Positions 17,990 to 26,620 of a DNA stretch of 64,000 nucleotides are shown in pieces. Position 1 is the stretch's first letter; each line of letters opens with the position of its first letter. The stretch is from Sphingomonas flavescens. GTDB lineage: Bacteria > Pseudomonadota > Alphaproteobacteria > Sphingomonadales > Sphingomonadaceae. The stretch spans positions 1 to 64,000 of the forward strand of contig NZ_CP133016.1 in the NCBI RefSeq assembly GCF_030866745.1, given 5' to 3'. The notes under the pieces are model-generated. The model ran no database searches. It was not told the origin of the DNA and saw only the letters and a program-made list of their open reading frames with translations. The translations under genes and the position numbers were made by a program.

Positions 17990-19200
17990 GCCAGCACCGC
18001 GGCCTCGTCATCGTCGGCGGGGGCGCAGCGGGAATCGGCGCGGCGCTGGAAGCGAAGGCGAAGGGCGTCGACGCGCTTATTCTGGAAGCAGGCAATCGGC
18101 TCGGCGGCCGCGGCCACAGTATCGCGTGGAAGGGTTACAACCTCGATCTTGGCTGCACCTGGCTTCATTCCGCCGAGCAGAACAGTTTGCGCGCGGAAGC
18201 GGAACGGTTGGGCAGGACAGTGAACCGGGGCGCGACTCACTGGTTCTCCCAATATCGCGACCTTGGTTTCACGCCCGCGGAGCAGGCAGAGGCGAGTGCG
18301 GCGTACGAACAGCTCGAGTCCTGCATGGCGGAAGTGCCGCCGCCGAGCGACCGCGCGTCGGATGCGATCGACGCCGATAATCCGTGGAAGCCGTGGCTGG
18401 ACTCCATCAGCGGCTATCTAAATGGGGCGCCCCTCGACGAAGTGTCGGTGGCCGATTGGCTGGCCTATGACGATGCTGCGAGCATGCATAATTGGCGGCT
18501 GCCTGGCGGATATGGCGCGCTGATCTCCGCGCTCGGCGCGGATTGCGATCATCGGCTGGCAACGAGGGTGACTGCGATCAGTCGGGCGCGGGACGCGGTG
18601 CAGGTCAGCACGACCGAAGGCATGCTGTCCTGCGACAAGGCCATCGTGACCGTGCCGACATCAGTGTTGAACCGGATAAGGTTCGATCCGCCTCTCGAAG
18701 GCCTGTTCGAAGCCGCGGAGGCACTGCCGCTGGGGCTTGCCGACAAATTGTTCTTGGAATTGGATAGCGCTGAGGAATTTCCCCACAGCGCGCACCTCGC
18801 TGGCAATCCCTTCAGCGCGGAGACGGGGAGCTACACGCTGCACCCGATGGGCATGCCGGTGATCGAGGCTTTCTACGGCGGCCTGGGGGCCCGTGCGCTC
18901 GAGAAATTGACAGACGAGGACGCGGCCGCGTTTGCGATTGACGAGCTTACCGCCTTGCTCGGTAGTGGGATACGGAAGCGTCTACGCTTCGTAACACGCT
19001 CTTGTTGGGGTCAGGAGCCGCTCGCGCTTGGCAGCTACAGTCATGCGCAGCCTGGAAAGGCCGACATGCGCGCAAGGCTCGCTGAAGCTGGAGATGCCCG
19101 GATCCGGTTTGCTGGGGAAGCGACGTCCCCGACGGCTTATTCCACGGCGCACGGAGCCTTCGACAGCGGCAAGGCGGCGGTCAGGCGCCTCTACGGCTAG
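17986..19200 (+). CDS. FAD-dependent amine oxidase family protein
   Basis: The 404-residue protein has an N-terminal Rossmann FAD motif (VIVGGGAAGIGAALEAKAKG), the LGGRGHS segment, and a C-terminal FAD-contacting block (IRFAGEATSPTAYSTAHGAFDSG). This is the layout of flavin monoamine/polyamine oxidases. Substrate and physiological role are unknown. It starts with GTG overlapping the glmS stop, so it is coupled to glmS translation, and it shares a four-base CTAG stop overlap with the convergent lysR gene. No signal peptide is visible. Confidence 0.82.
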   Translation: MSQHRGLVIVGGGAAGIGAALEAKAKGVDALILEAGNRLGGRGHSIAWKGYNLDLGCTWLHSAEQNSLRAEAERLGRTVNRGATHWFSQYRDLGFTPAEQAEASAAYEQLESCMAEVPPPSDRASDAIDADNPWKPWLDSISGYLNGAPLDEVSVADWLAYDDAASMHNWRLPGGYGALISALGADCDHRLATRVTAISRARDAVQVSTTEGMLSCDKAIVTVPTSVLNRIRFDPPLEGLFEAAEALPLGLADKLFLELDSAEEFPHSAHLAGNPFSAETGSYTLHPMGMPVIEAFYGGLGARALEKLTDEDAAAFAIDELTALLGSGIRKRLRFVTRSCWGQEPLALGSYSHAQPGKADMRARLAEAGDARIRFAGEATSPTAYSTAHGAFDSGKAAVRRLYG

Positions 19201-20108
19201 GCGGCCTCGCGCTGCGCCCGAAGCATGCGGATGTGGCGGCTGAGGCGGTCGTAGAGAAAGTCGACCACGGTCCGAACCGGGCGCGAATGCCGCACGCGCT
19301 CATGGGTGAAGAGCCAAAGCACGCGGTCGTGGTCGTCGCGGGGCGGCAGGCAACGGATTAGGTCGGGATCGGCGTCGGCCGAGATGCAGGGCAGGACGGC
19401 GATGCCGAAACCCGAGCGGATCCCCGACAGCAGCCCGCCAGAGGTGGCGTGGTGCATCGCCACCTGCTGCTCCAGGCCCAGGGCCTTCAGCCATGCCTGA
19501 TAGTGGATCCAGAGATTGCCACCGCCGCCGCCGATGAAGCTGTGCTGGCGCAGTTCCTGCGCCGTGCGGGGCACGCCGTGGCGCGCCGCATAGTCACGGC
19601 TGCAGTAGAGCGCCCAGCTGTCGACACAGAGCTGCCGGCCGACCAGGCCCGCTGGCTGGCCTGAGCTTTTCGTGCTGCGCAGGGAGATGTCGGCTTCGCC
19701 TGCGCCAAGGTCGCGGACCTTTTGGCTGGTGTCGAGTTCGATCATGATCTCCGGATAGGCCTCGTGCAGCTCCCGCAGCATCGGGGTCAGGAGGGTGATG
19801 GCGTACACTTCCTCGGTCGTGATCTTTACGGTCCCGCGAAGTTCACGGGAATGCGCCGCCGCGGCATCTTCGAACAATCGAGCTGCCCCGCCCATGTTGT
19901 CGGCGCTTTCGAGCAAGCTGAGCCCGATCGGCGTCAGCGCGTACCCAGCCTGCCTTTTGTCGAACAAGGCGACACCTAAGGCGGCCTCCAGCGCCGCGAT
20001 CCGCCGGGCCACTGTAGTTTGGCTTACGCGCAGGGACCGGCCCGCCTTGAGCGTGCTGCCTTCGCGCGCAACGGCGACGAAATAGCGAATGTCATTCCAG
20101 TCGAACAT
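19197..20108 (-). CDS. LysR-family transcriptional regulator
   Basis: About 303 residues: an N-terminal winged helix-turn-helix (FDWNDIRYFVAVAREGSTLKAGR, then VSQTTVARRIAALEAALG) and a C-terminal periplasmic-binding-like effector domain from about residue 90. I chose the ATG at 20108 because it immediately precedes the HTH; the frame is open to 20195. The DNA-binding part resembles the subgroup of LysR proteins with VSQTTVARRI in place of the usual SQPAxS. The gene is divergent from a UrcA-family gene, and a perfect dyad (20142-20161) lies between them. Confidence 0.88.
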   Translation of the reverse strand: MFDWNDIRYFVAVAREGSTLKAGRSLRVSQTTVARRIAALEAALGVALFDKRQAGYALTPIGLSLLESADNMGGAARLFEDAAAAHSRELRGTVKITTEEVYAITLLTPMLRELHEAYPEIMIELDTSQKVRDLGAGEADISLRSTKSSGQPAGLVGRQLCVDSWALYCSRDYAARHGVPRTAQELRQHSFIGGGGGNLWIHYQAWLKALGLEQQVAMHHATSGGLLSGIRSGFGIAVLPCISADADPDLIRCLPPRDDHDRVLWLFTHERVRHSRPVRTVVDFLYDRLSRHIRMLRAQREAA

Positions 20109-20141
20109 CCGCGCCCCTTTAGCGCGCCGCGTAAGGCAGCG

Positions 20142-20161
20142 GTTCTGCAGATGTGCAGAAC
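20142..20161. promoter_or_regulatory. Perfect dyad in the lysR-urcA intergenic region, candidate operator
   Basis: GTTCTGCA (20142-20149) and TGCAGAAC (20154-20161) are perfect reverse complements with a 4-base spacer. The site lies 34 bases upstream of the lysR start and about 94 bases upstream of the UrcA gene, the usual position for LysR autoregulation and control of a divergent target. Confidence 0.5.
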
Positions 20162-20254
20162 GATAGCACGAACTCGTGGCTGACGTAAGTTGCAATTTGA
20201 TACTAATTAGCAGGTCGCGCCGGGATGTCCGGACCTCGAACGAAGGGAAGCGAC

Positions 20255-20581
20255 ATGGATAAGAGTTTCAAGATCGCCCTGACGGCCTTTCTGATCACCG
20301 CAGGCGTCATCAAAGGTGCGCCCGCCTTGGCCGCACAACCGATCGAAAACGTCAGCATTGTGCGGACGGCCGATCTAGACCTGACCAGGAAGGCCGGACG
20401 AATAGCGCTTGATCATCGGCTGGCTAGCGCTGCGGCGGAAGTGTGCGGAACGGCGTCGAACGCCGATCTGGTCGGATCGAACGAGGTGCGGGAATGCAGG
20501 GCCGACGTGCTTACCAAGGCCAGGGCGGACACTGCCCAGCTAGCGAGCCGGGGCTCCATCGCCGTCGTAGCAGCCCGCTAA
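20255..20581 (+). CDS. UrcA family protein (small secreted protein)
   Basis: The product of about 108 residues has a clear signal peptide (MDKSFKIALTAFLITAGV, cleavage near ALAAQ). The mature part matches the UrcA family: RTADLDLTRKAGRIALDHRL, then AAAEVCG and a second cysteine in RECRADV, a pair that may form a disulfide. UrcA proteins are common in sphingomonads and caulobacters and have no assigned function. The ATG at 20255 has a good ribosome-binding site (GAAGGGAAG); an in-frame ATG at 20225 is less likely. It is divergent from a LysR regulator. Confidence 0.8.
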   Translation: MDKSFKIALTAFLITAGVIKGAPALAAQPIENVSIVRTADLDLTRKAGRIALDHRLASAAAEVCGTASNADLVGSNEVRECRADVLTKARADTAQLASRGSIAVVAAR

Positions 20582-20668
20582 CAGCGGCGCTGCGATCGAA
20601 GGCGGCGTCGGCTCCCCCGGCGCGGCCTTCTAGTTGTGCGGGCCCTGTCCTGGCCCTACCGGTGAGGC

Positions 20669-21037
20669 ATGCAGGTCGAAGGCGGATGCCATTGCGGCGC
20701 GGTGCGGTTCTTCGCGGACATTAACGAGGAGCCTGTGCCGGCGCTCGACTGCAATTGCTCGGTGTGCCGGATGACCGGCTTTCTCCACATCGTCGTGCCG
20801 CATGAGAAGTTCGATCTGCTCACCGGCCGCGACGCGCTCACCAGTTATCGCTTCGGCACGGGCACCGCGGACCATCTGTTTTGCAGACATTGTGGCGTAA
20901 AAAGCTTCTACCAACCGCGTTCGCACCCGGAGGCGTGGAGTGTGAATGCCCATTGCCTCGATCAGATGCCGGAACTGGCGATCGAAACGTTCGACGGAGC
21001 GAACTGGGAACAGGCCAAGGCGAGCCTCGACGCCTGA
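20669..21037 (+). CDS. GFA (glutathione-dependent formaldehyde-activating/CENP-V) family protein
   Basis: The 122-residue protein shows the zinc-binding pattern of the GFA family: CHCG near the N terminus, CNCSVC in the middle and CRHCG further on, with SYRFGTGTADHLFC between. Members are small zinc proteins; only some act on S-hydroxymethylglutathione, so a catalytic role should not be assumed. It lies 24 bases upstream of alr on the same strand and may be cotranscribed with it. Confidence 0.85.
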   Translation: MQVEGGCHCGAVRFFADINEEPVPALDCNCSVCRMTGFLHIVVPHEKFDLLTGRDALTSYRFGTGTADHLFCRHCGVKSFYQPRSHPEAWSVNAHCLDQMPELAIETFDGANWEQAKASLDA

Positions 21038-21061
21038 CGACCGCGCCGTTACGGCGACGCC

Positions 21062-22090
21062 ATGCATCGCCCCCTGCGCCTGACCATCGACCGGACCGCC
21101 GTTCAGGCGAACTGGCGCTGGCTCGCCCAGCGCGCGGGCGTGGCGACCGGGGCAGCGGTCAAGGCTGACAGTTACGGGCTTGGCGCCCGGCAGGCAGTCG
21201 AGGCGCTGAGCGGCGTCGGCTGTCGCGACTTTTTCGTGTCGACCTGGGCAGAAGCTGAGGCGCTGGCTGAATTGCCGGCGGATGCGAACCTGGTTGTGCT
21301 CCACGGCGTCGGGTCCGACGATGGCGAAGCCGCGCGGAGGCTCGGTGCGCGGCCCTGCCTGAACACGGCCGAGCAGGTGGCACGCTGGAAGGAGAGCGCG
21401 CGCGACCGACCGTGCGATGTGATGATCGACACGGGCATGAACCGGCTAGGACTGCGGCCCACCGAGATCGGCCTGCTCGACGGGCTGAATATCGACACGC
21501 TGCACAGCCATCTCGCCTGTGCTGACGAGGACAGCGCGATGAACGGCATGCAGCTTGAACGATTCCGTACGGTCGCCGCCGCGGTGTCAGCAAGACGCTA
21601 CAGTTTCGCGAACAGCGCTGGCGTATGCTTGGGGCGAGACTATAGCTTCGATCTCGTTCGGCCAGGTTTGGCGCTATACGGTGGAATTCCGCGGGCCGAG
21701 GCGGCAGAAAATATCCGGCAAGTGGTCCGGGTCGAGGCGCAGATCGTGCAGCGGCGCATGATCCCCGCGGGCGAAAGCTGCGGCTACGGCGCGACCTTCA
21801 TCGCCGAGCACGACACCGAGGCCGCCATCCTGAACATCGGCTATGCCGATGGCTATCAATGCGGCTTCTCGTCGCACGGCTCGGCGTTTGCTGGGGAGTT
21901 TGCGCTGCCCGTGATCGGGCGCGTGTCGATGGACCTTATCGCAATCGACGTCGATGCCGCGCCGGAGCTCAGGGAAGGCGACTGGGTCGAGATCGATTAC
22001 GATTTGCCTTCCGCTTCGCGCCAGTCGCGGCTTTCGCAGTACGAGCTGCTGACGACGCTCGGGAACCGCTTCGAGCGGCGCTGGATCTAG
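21062..22090 (+). CDS. alr: Alanine racemase
   Basis: Alr interconverts L- and D-alanine for peptidoglycan. The 342-residue enzyme has the PLP lysine K34 in AAVKADSYGLGA, the barrel motifs DTGMNRLG and HSHLACAD, then GYGATF, NIGYADGY and RVSMDLIAIDV in the C-terminal domain. It is slightly short for the family (E. coli Alr has 359 residues). The last 122 bases overlap the 3' end of nth on the other strand. Confidence 0.92.
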   Translation: MHRPLRLTIDRTAVQANWRWLAQRAGVATGAAVKADSYGLGARQAVEALSGVGCRDFFVSTWAEAEALAELPADANLVVLHGVGSDDGEAARRLGARPCLNTAEQVARWKESARDRPCDVMIDTGMNRLGLRPTEIGLLDGLNIDTLHSHLACADEDSAMNGMQLERFRTVAAAVSARRYSFANSAGVCLGRDYSFDLVRPGLALYGGIPRAEAAENIRQVVRVEAQIVQRRMIPAGESCGYGATFIAEHDTEAAILNIGYADGYQCGFSSHGSAFAGEFALPVIGRVSMDLIAIDVDAAPELREGDWVEIDYDLPSASRQSRLSQYELLTTLGNRFERRWI

Positions 22091-22736
22091 CGCGCTCTTC
22101 CGGCGGCAGCGTCTTCGGCTTGTAGCGGCAGAGGTCGGTCACCGGGCAGCGCCAGCATTCGGGCAGCCGCGCCTTGCAGGTGTAGCGACCGTGCAGGATC
22201 AGCCAGTGGTGCGCGTCACGTCGGAAGGGCTGCGGGACAATCTTTTCCAGCTTGGCCTCGACGACGTCGACATTCTTTCCCGGCGCGAGGCCGGTGCGGT
22301 TGCACACGCGGAAAACGTGGGTGTCGACGGCAAATGTCTCCTCGCCAAAGGCCGTGTTGAGGACGACGTTGGCGGTTTTGCGACCGACGCCGGGTAGTGC
22401 CTGCAGTTGCTCGCGGGTGCGCGGGATTTCGCTGCCGTGGTGGTCTATGAGCGCCTGGCTGAGCAGAATGACGTTCTTGGCCTTCGTGTTGAACAGGCCG
22501 ATTGTCTTGATCGCGTCGCGCAGGTTCTTCTCGCCCAGTTCGACCATCTGTTCCGGCGTCTTGATGCGGGAGAAGAGCGGCCGCGTGGCGATGTTCACTC
22601 CAGCGTCGGTGGCTTGCGCGGATAGCACGACCGCGACGAGCAATTGGTAGGGGTTGCCGGATTCGAGCTCCGTCGTGGGCGACGGGTTCGCCTCCGCCAG
22701 CCGGCGGAAGAACTCAAACACCTCGTCGCGCTTCAA
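21969..22736 (-). CDS. nth: Endonuclease III with a basic C-terminal extension
   Basis: Nth is a DNA glycosylase/AP lyase that removes oxidised pyrimidines. The 255-residue product has the helix-hairpin-helix with catalytic Lys120 (LPGVGRKTANVV) and Asp138. Four [4Fe-4S] cysteines lie at 187, 194, 197 and 203, the same numbers as in E. coli. The family normally ends near residue 211. Here about 43 extra residues rich in Arg, Ala, Ser and Lys follow, encoded antisense to the 3' end of alr. The ATG overlaps the stop of the upstream aminotransferase gene (ATGA). Confidence 0.92.
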   Translation of the reverse strand: MKRDEVFEFFRRLAEANPSPTTELESGNPYQLLVAVVLSAQATDAGVNIATRPLFSRIKTPEQMVELGEKNLRDAIKTIGLFNTKAKNVILLSQALIDHHGSEIPRTREQLQALPGVGRKTANVVLNTAFGEETFAVDTHVFRVCNRTGLAPGKNVDVVEAKLEKIVPQPFRRDAHHWLILHGRYTCKARLPECWRCPVTDLCRYKPKTLPPEERARSSAARSGSRASSAARTAKAATGAKRKANRNRSRPSRLP

Positions 22737-23809
22737 CGCAGGTCGTCCAGCGCGTTGCCCAGGCGATCTAGACCCGCGGCGAAGTCGTCGGTGCTCATGC
22801 CGAAGCCGATGCGGAAATGATCGGGCATCTCGAACCAGCGGCCGGGCACGACAGCGGCATCGTAGCGGTCGTGAAGATGGTCATCGAGCCGTTGCGTGTC
22901 GCCACCGGCCCAGCGCGGGAATGCCGTGATGCCATATGCGGCCGGGGCGCATTCGAGTTGGTCGCGGCTTGCGACGAAGTCGTCGAACATGGCGCGATTG
23001 CGCGACAGCATCGCGGGCGTGTCGCCGAGCACCTCGTCGAGATGGTCGAATGCGATGCAGCCGAGGCGTTCCGCCTGATGCGCCTGATTGACGCCGAACA
23101 GATCGTTCAGGCGCCACATTCGCTCGGCAAGCTCCGGTTCGGCGAGGATCCAGCCGCAGCGTAGGCCGCTCAGACCGTAGACCTTGGTCAGGCTATTGGT
23201 GATGACGAACTCCGGACCCAGATGCGCTGCGCTTCGACCGGGGGTCGCGGAGTCGAGATAGACCTCGTCGACGAGCACGCGCGCGCCGGCCCTTTTCGCA
23301 AGGTCGCCAATCGCGCGGAGTTCGGCCTCCGAGGCCAGCGCACTGCTTGGGTTGTGCAGATTGGTCAGCACGATCAGGCGGGTGGACGCGGTTATCGCTT
23401 GCTCGACCTTGCCCGGATCGAGGCGAAAGTCTTCCGCCGGGTTGCGCTCGAACCGTTTGATCGATGTGCCAAGAAAGCTCGCGGTAGCCAAAATGGGTTC
23501 GTACGTTGGATGCTCGATCAACACGTCGTCGCCTGGCCGGACCAGCGCGGCCATGGCAAGAAAGTTGGCCATGGACGTGCCGTCGGCGGAGACGACCTGA
23601 TCGACGGCGACATCGTAGCGGCGGGCAATCGCCTCGCGTAGCGGCGCGTAACGCGGATGGCTTGCCCCATCGATGTCGAGATCCGCGAGGCTGAGCGGCA
23701 GACGGTCCATGCGGAAGTGCGGGACTTCGCTGCCCGTCAGGGCGTAGCGCACCGGGCGCTTGAACTTTGCCCAATGCATATACTCCGACTGCATCATGCG
23801 GCCGCTCAC
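22733..23809 (-). CDS. PLP-dependent class I/II aminotransferase
   Basis: The 358-residue fold-type I enzyme has the PLP lysine in NSLTKVYGLSGLRCGW, an upstream NLHNPSSAL (equivalent to the NPxNPTG loop) and LVDEVYLD. Substrate is not readable from sequence. It sits between an amino-acid permease and nth, and after dapB, with ATGA overlaps on both sides, which suggests amino-acid metabolism. The N terminus has several Met codons (residues 1, 5, 6 and 11), so the start is uncertain by about ten residues. Confidence 0.82.
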   Translation of the reverse strand: MSGRMMQSEYMHWAKFKRPVRYALTGSEVPHFRMDRLPLSLADLDIDGASHPRYAPLREAIARRYDVAVDQVVSADGTSMANFLAMAALVRPGDDVLIEHPTYEPILATASFLGTSIKRFERNPAEDFRLDPGKVEQAITASTRLIVLTNLHNPSSALASEAELRAIGDLAKRAGARVLVDEVYLDSATPGRSAAHLGPEFVITNSLTKVYGLSGLRCGWILAEPELAERMWRLNDLFGVNQAHQAERLGCIAFDHLDEVLGDTPAMLSRNRAMFDDFVASRDQLECAPAAYGITAFPRWAGGDTQRLDDHLHDRYDAAVVPGRWFEMPDHFRIGFGMSTDDFAAGLDRLGNALDDLR

Positions 23810-25125
23810 CGGGCGTTCGCCTTGCGCCAGTAGAGGTAGGCCGGGACACCCGCGAGCAGGATGGCGTATCCGATCAGGCTGTTGAGCGGGTTGTTCCAGA
23901 CGGTGGCGACGACGACGACCGCGCAGGCAGCGACGAAGAGGCCGGTTGTGAACGGGTGCCCGGGCGCGGAAAAGCCAACGTTGTCGTCAGCGAACTTGCG
24001 GCGGAGCACGAACAACGCTGCGCCGGTCAGCCCGAAGAAGATGAAGTCGACGGACACAACGTAGCTCAGGATCTGCCCGAAGGTGCCGGACAGCGCGATG
24101 ATCGCCGCCACGGCGCCTTGCAACGCGATCGCGACGACTGGGACCTGGGTCCGTTTGCTCACCATGGCGACGGAGCGGAAGAAACTGCCGTCCTCCGCCA
24201 TGGCGAAATAAACGCGCGGCGCGGTCAGCATACTCTGGCTGAGAAAACCGAGCGCGGAGATGGCAATGCCGGCGGCGATGAAGGTCGCGCCGTGCTCGCC
24301 GAAGGCGCTGCGCATCACGTCGCTGGCTGGGGTTTTCGAAGCGGCGAGGCCCGACGCGCCGAGCACGTGGACGCATACGAATGCGACGGCGGTGTAGAGG
24401 ACAACGACGCCGATCACGCCGAACAGCAGGCCGCGCGTAAGATCCCGCGCCGGATCGCGCATTTCGCCGGCGACGAAGCTTGATGTCTGCCAGCCGCCGT
24501 AGGAAAACATGATGGGCGTCAAGGCGGCGCCGAGCGCGGCTATGGTCGACACGTCCGAATAAGCGATCGGGGTCGGAGCGGCCGCCGGAGCCAGCAGGAA
24601 GCCCGCCGCAACCAACGCCGCGATGGCGCCGATTTTCAGCAGCATGAGGACGCTCTGGACGTTGCTCCCTGACCGCACGCCAAGGCAGTTGATGATGGTC
24701 AGGATGCCGAGCACGCCGACCGCGAGTACATTGTCGCCAAGCGCGGACGGCAGCACGGTGTTCATGTAGCGCGCGAAGGTAATCGCGACGGCTGCCATCC
24801 CGCCCGACTGAATCACCAGCAACAGCGACCAGCCGTAGAGAAAGGCGGGCAGGGGACCGTAAGCATCGCGCAGATAGGCATATTGCCCACCGACGGCCGG
24901 GCGACGTGCAGCCAACTCTGCATAAACAAGCGCGCCGGCAAGCGCGACGATGCCACCGATCAGCCAGGCGCCGACGATCAGAAGCGGTGTTCCGACATGC
25001 CGGGCGACTTCAGCGGGCGTGACGAAGATACCTGATCCGATGATCCCGCCCATGACCAGCATGGTGGCGTCAAACGGACCGAGGCGGCGAGCCAGTCCGT
25101 GCGAATTGACGACCGGGTCGCTCAC
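23806..25125 (-). CDS. APC-family amino-acid permease
   Basis: The 439-residue protein is an amino acid-polyamine-organocation transporter with about 12 predicted membrane helices. Helix 1 carries MGGIIGSGIF, the consensus substrate-binding break of APC transporters, and GGQYAYLRDAYGP follows in the helix 2-3 region. The specificity is unknown. It overlaps dapB upstream (four bases) and the aminotransferase downstream, so uptake and transamination of the same amino acid is a reasonable inference. Confidence 0.88.
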   Translation of the reverse strand: MSDPVVNSHGLARRLGPFDATMLVMGGIIGSGIFVTPAEVARHVGTPLLIVGAWLIGGIVALAGALVYAELAARRPAVGGQYAYLRDAYGPLPAFLYGWSLLLVIQSGGMAAVAITFARYMNTVLPSALGDNVLAVGVLGILTIINCLGVRSGSNVQSVLMLLKIGAIAALVAAGFLLAPAAAPTPIAYSDVSTIAALGAALTPIMFSYGGWQTSSFVAGEMRDPARDLTRGLLFGVIGVVVLYTAVAFVCVHVLGASGLAASKTPASDVMRSAFGEHGATFIAAGIAISALGFLSQSMLTAPRVYFAMAEDGSFFRSVAMVSKRTQVPVVAIALQGAVAAIIALSGTFGQILSYVVSVDFIFFGLTGAALFVLRRKFADDNVGFSAPGHPFTTGLFVAACAVVVVATVWNNPLNSLIGYAILLAGVPAYLYWRKANAR

Positions 25126-25841
25126 AGCGCGGCGATCACGTCCTGCATGGTGTAGAGACCGGGCGGCTTGCCGAACAGGAAGCCGACCGCCGCCAGGGCG
25201 CCGCGCGCGAAAATGCGGCGGCTGTCGGCGCGGTGCCCGAGTTCAATGCGCTCGCCTTCGGTTGCGAGGATGACGACATGCTCACCAGCGACGGAGCCGC
25301 CGCGCAGCGATGCGTAGCCGATCGTGCCAGGTTCGCGGGCGTGGGGATGCTCGCTGATACGGTCGAAGCGGCTGAGTTCTTGCACCGTCGACCCGCGACC
25401 CTTGGCAGCCGCCTGCCCAAGCATCAGCGCCGTGCCTGAGGGCGCATCGACCTTATGCCGGTGGTGCATTTCCAGGATTTCGATGTCCCAGTCAGGCCCC
25501 AGTCGGCTCGTCGCTTCTTCCACGAGCTGGCGCAGCAGGTTGACGCCCAGCGACGTGTTCGGTGCATGAATTACCGGCACCGACGTCGCCGCTTCGGCGA
25601 TCATCGCATGATGATCGGGCTGCAGGCTGGTGGTGCCGACCAGGATAGGCACATTGGCCGCAATCGCGCGATCGAGGCTTCCGCGAAGTGCGTCCGGCGC
25701 GGAAAAATCGACAATGACGTCGCCATGATCCTGGTCGAGTGCGAACCGATGGTCCTCGGCGACGGCGTTGGCGATTGCCTTTCCCATCCGGCCGTCGGGT
25801 GCGATAAGGCTAATCCGGATCGGCTGGTTGGGGTCGCGCAT
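25122..25841 (-). CDS. dapB: 4-hydroxy-tetrahydrodipicolinate reductase
   Basis: DapB reduces hydroxytetrahydrodipicolinate with NAD(P)H in lysine/DAP synthesis. The 239-residue product has the nucleotide-binding start (LIAPDGRMGKAI), the DFSAPDA segment, GTTSLQ, and the catalytic EMHHRHKVDAPSGTA with the His and Lys. It is short but complete for alphaproteobacterial DapB. It is the first gene of a coupled run dapB - permease - aminotransferase - nth. Confidence 0.93.
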   Translation of the reverse strand: MRDPNQPIRISLIAPDGRMGKAIANAVAEDHRFALDQDHGDVIVDFSAPDALRGSLDRAIAANVPILVGTTSLQPDHHAMIAEAATSVPVIHAPNTSLGVNLLRQLVEEATSRLGPDWDIEILEMHHRHKVDAPSGTALMLGQAAAKGRGSTVQELSRFDRISEHPHAREPGTIGYASLRGGSVAGEHVVILATEGERIELGHRADSRRIFARGALAAVGFLFGKPPGLYTMQDVIAAL

Positions 25842-25850
25842 CGCCTAGGG

Positions 25851-26594
25851 TTAGCGAAGCCGTTCCTGCAGCGCTAGCGCCGCTGCTGGGGCGCGCACCT
25901 TCGCGCCGTTGATCAGGAAGATGTAGGCATCGCCGCGCTCGCGCCACTGACGGGCCCGTTCCGCGAACCCGTCGAGCGTCGCCTCATCGTAGCCTGTCGG
26001 GATGTCCTCGTTCATCCGCTGTAGCCGCGCGTAGGAGAAGTCGGCTGTATCCGCTTCGATCAGCGGATAATCATCGGAGTCCTCGAAGACGATTGCGACA
26101 TTCCGGCCGCGGCACAGATCGAAGAAATGCTCGTCACGAAAACTCTCGTGGCGCGGCTCGATCGCGTGGCGGAGCTTGATGCCGTCAATGCTCTCCGGAA
26201 ACAGGTCGATGAAGCCGGCAATGTCGTCACGGTCGAACTGTCGACGACCGGCGAATTGCCATAGGATCGGGCCGAGCTTGGGACCGAGCGCCGCAAAACC
26301 TTGCGCGCAGAAATTGCCGATGCCTTCCGCGCCTTCGGCAAGCTTCGATCGCATCACGCAGAAGCGTGAGCCCTTGATCGCGAACTGGAAGCCGTCCGGG
26401 ACCGTCTTCGCCCAGGTTTCCCAGCTTTTCGGCTTCTGCCGGCCGTAGAAGGTCGCGTTGATCTCGATCGCGCCCATCTTGCTCGCGGCATATTCAAGCT
26501 CTTTCGCCTGCGCGAGCTTGTCCGGATAGAAGACCCCGCGCCACGGCGGGAACGTCCAGCCGCCAATGCCGATGCGGATCGTGCCTTCGCTCAT
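25851..26594 (-). CDS. DUF72 family protein
   Basis: The 247-residue protein has DUF72 (YecE-like) features: an N-terminal IGIGGWTFPPWRGVFYPD, EINATFYGRQKPKSWETWAK, FQFAIKGSRF and a C-terminal YIFLINGAKVRAPAAAL. The family adopts a TIM-barrel-like fold and its activity is not established. It is 10 bases downstream of dapB's start region on the same strand, so it may precede dapB in a transcript. It is divergent from the sirtuin gene (26621), with about 26 bases between them. Confidence 0.85.
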   Translation of the reverse strand: MSEGTIRIGIGGWTFPPWRGVFYPDKLAQAKELEYAASKMGAIEINATFYGRQKPKSWETWAKTVPDGFQFAIKGSRFCVMRSKLAEGAEGIGNFCAQGFAALGPKLGPILWQFAGRRQFDRDDIAGFIDLFPESIDGIKLRHAIEPRHESFRDEHFFDLCRGRNVAIVFEDSDDYPLIEADTADFSYARLQRMNEDIPTGYDEATLDGFAERARQWRERGDAYIFLINGAKVRAPAAALALQERLR

Positions 26595-26620
26595 CGTGAT
26601 TCCGCTCCTACTGAGGTTGC

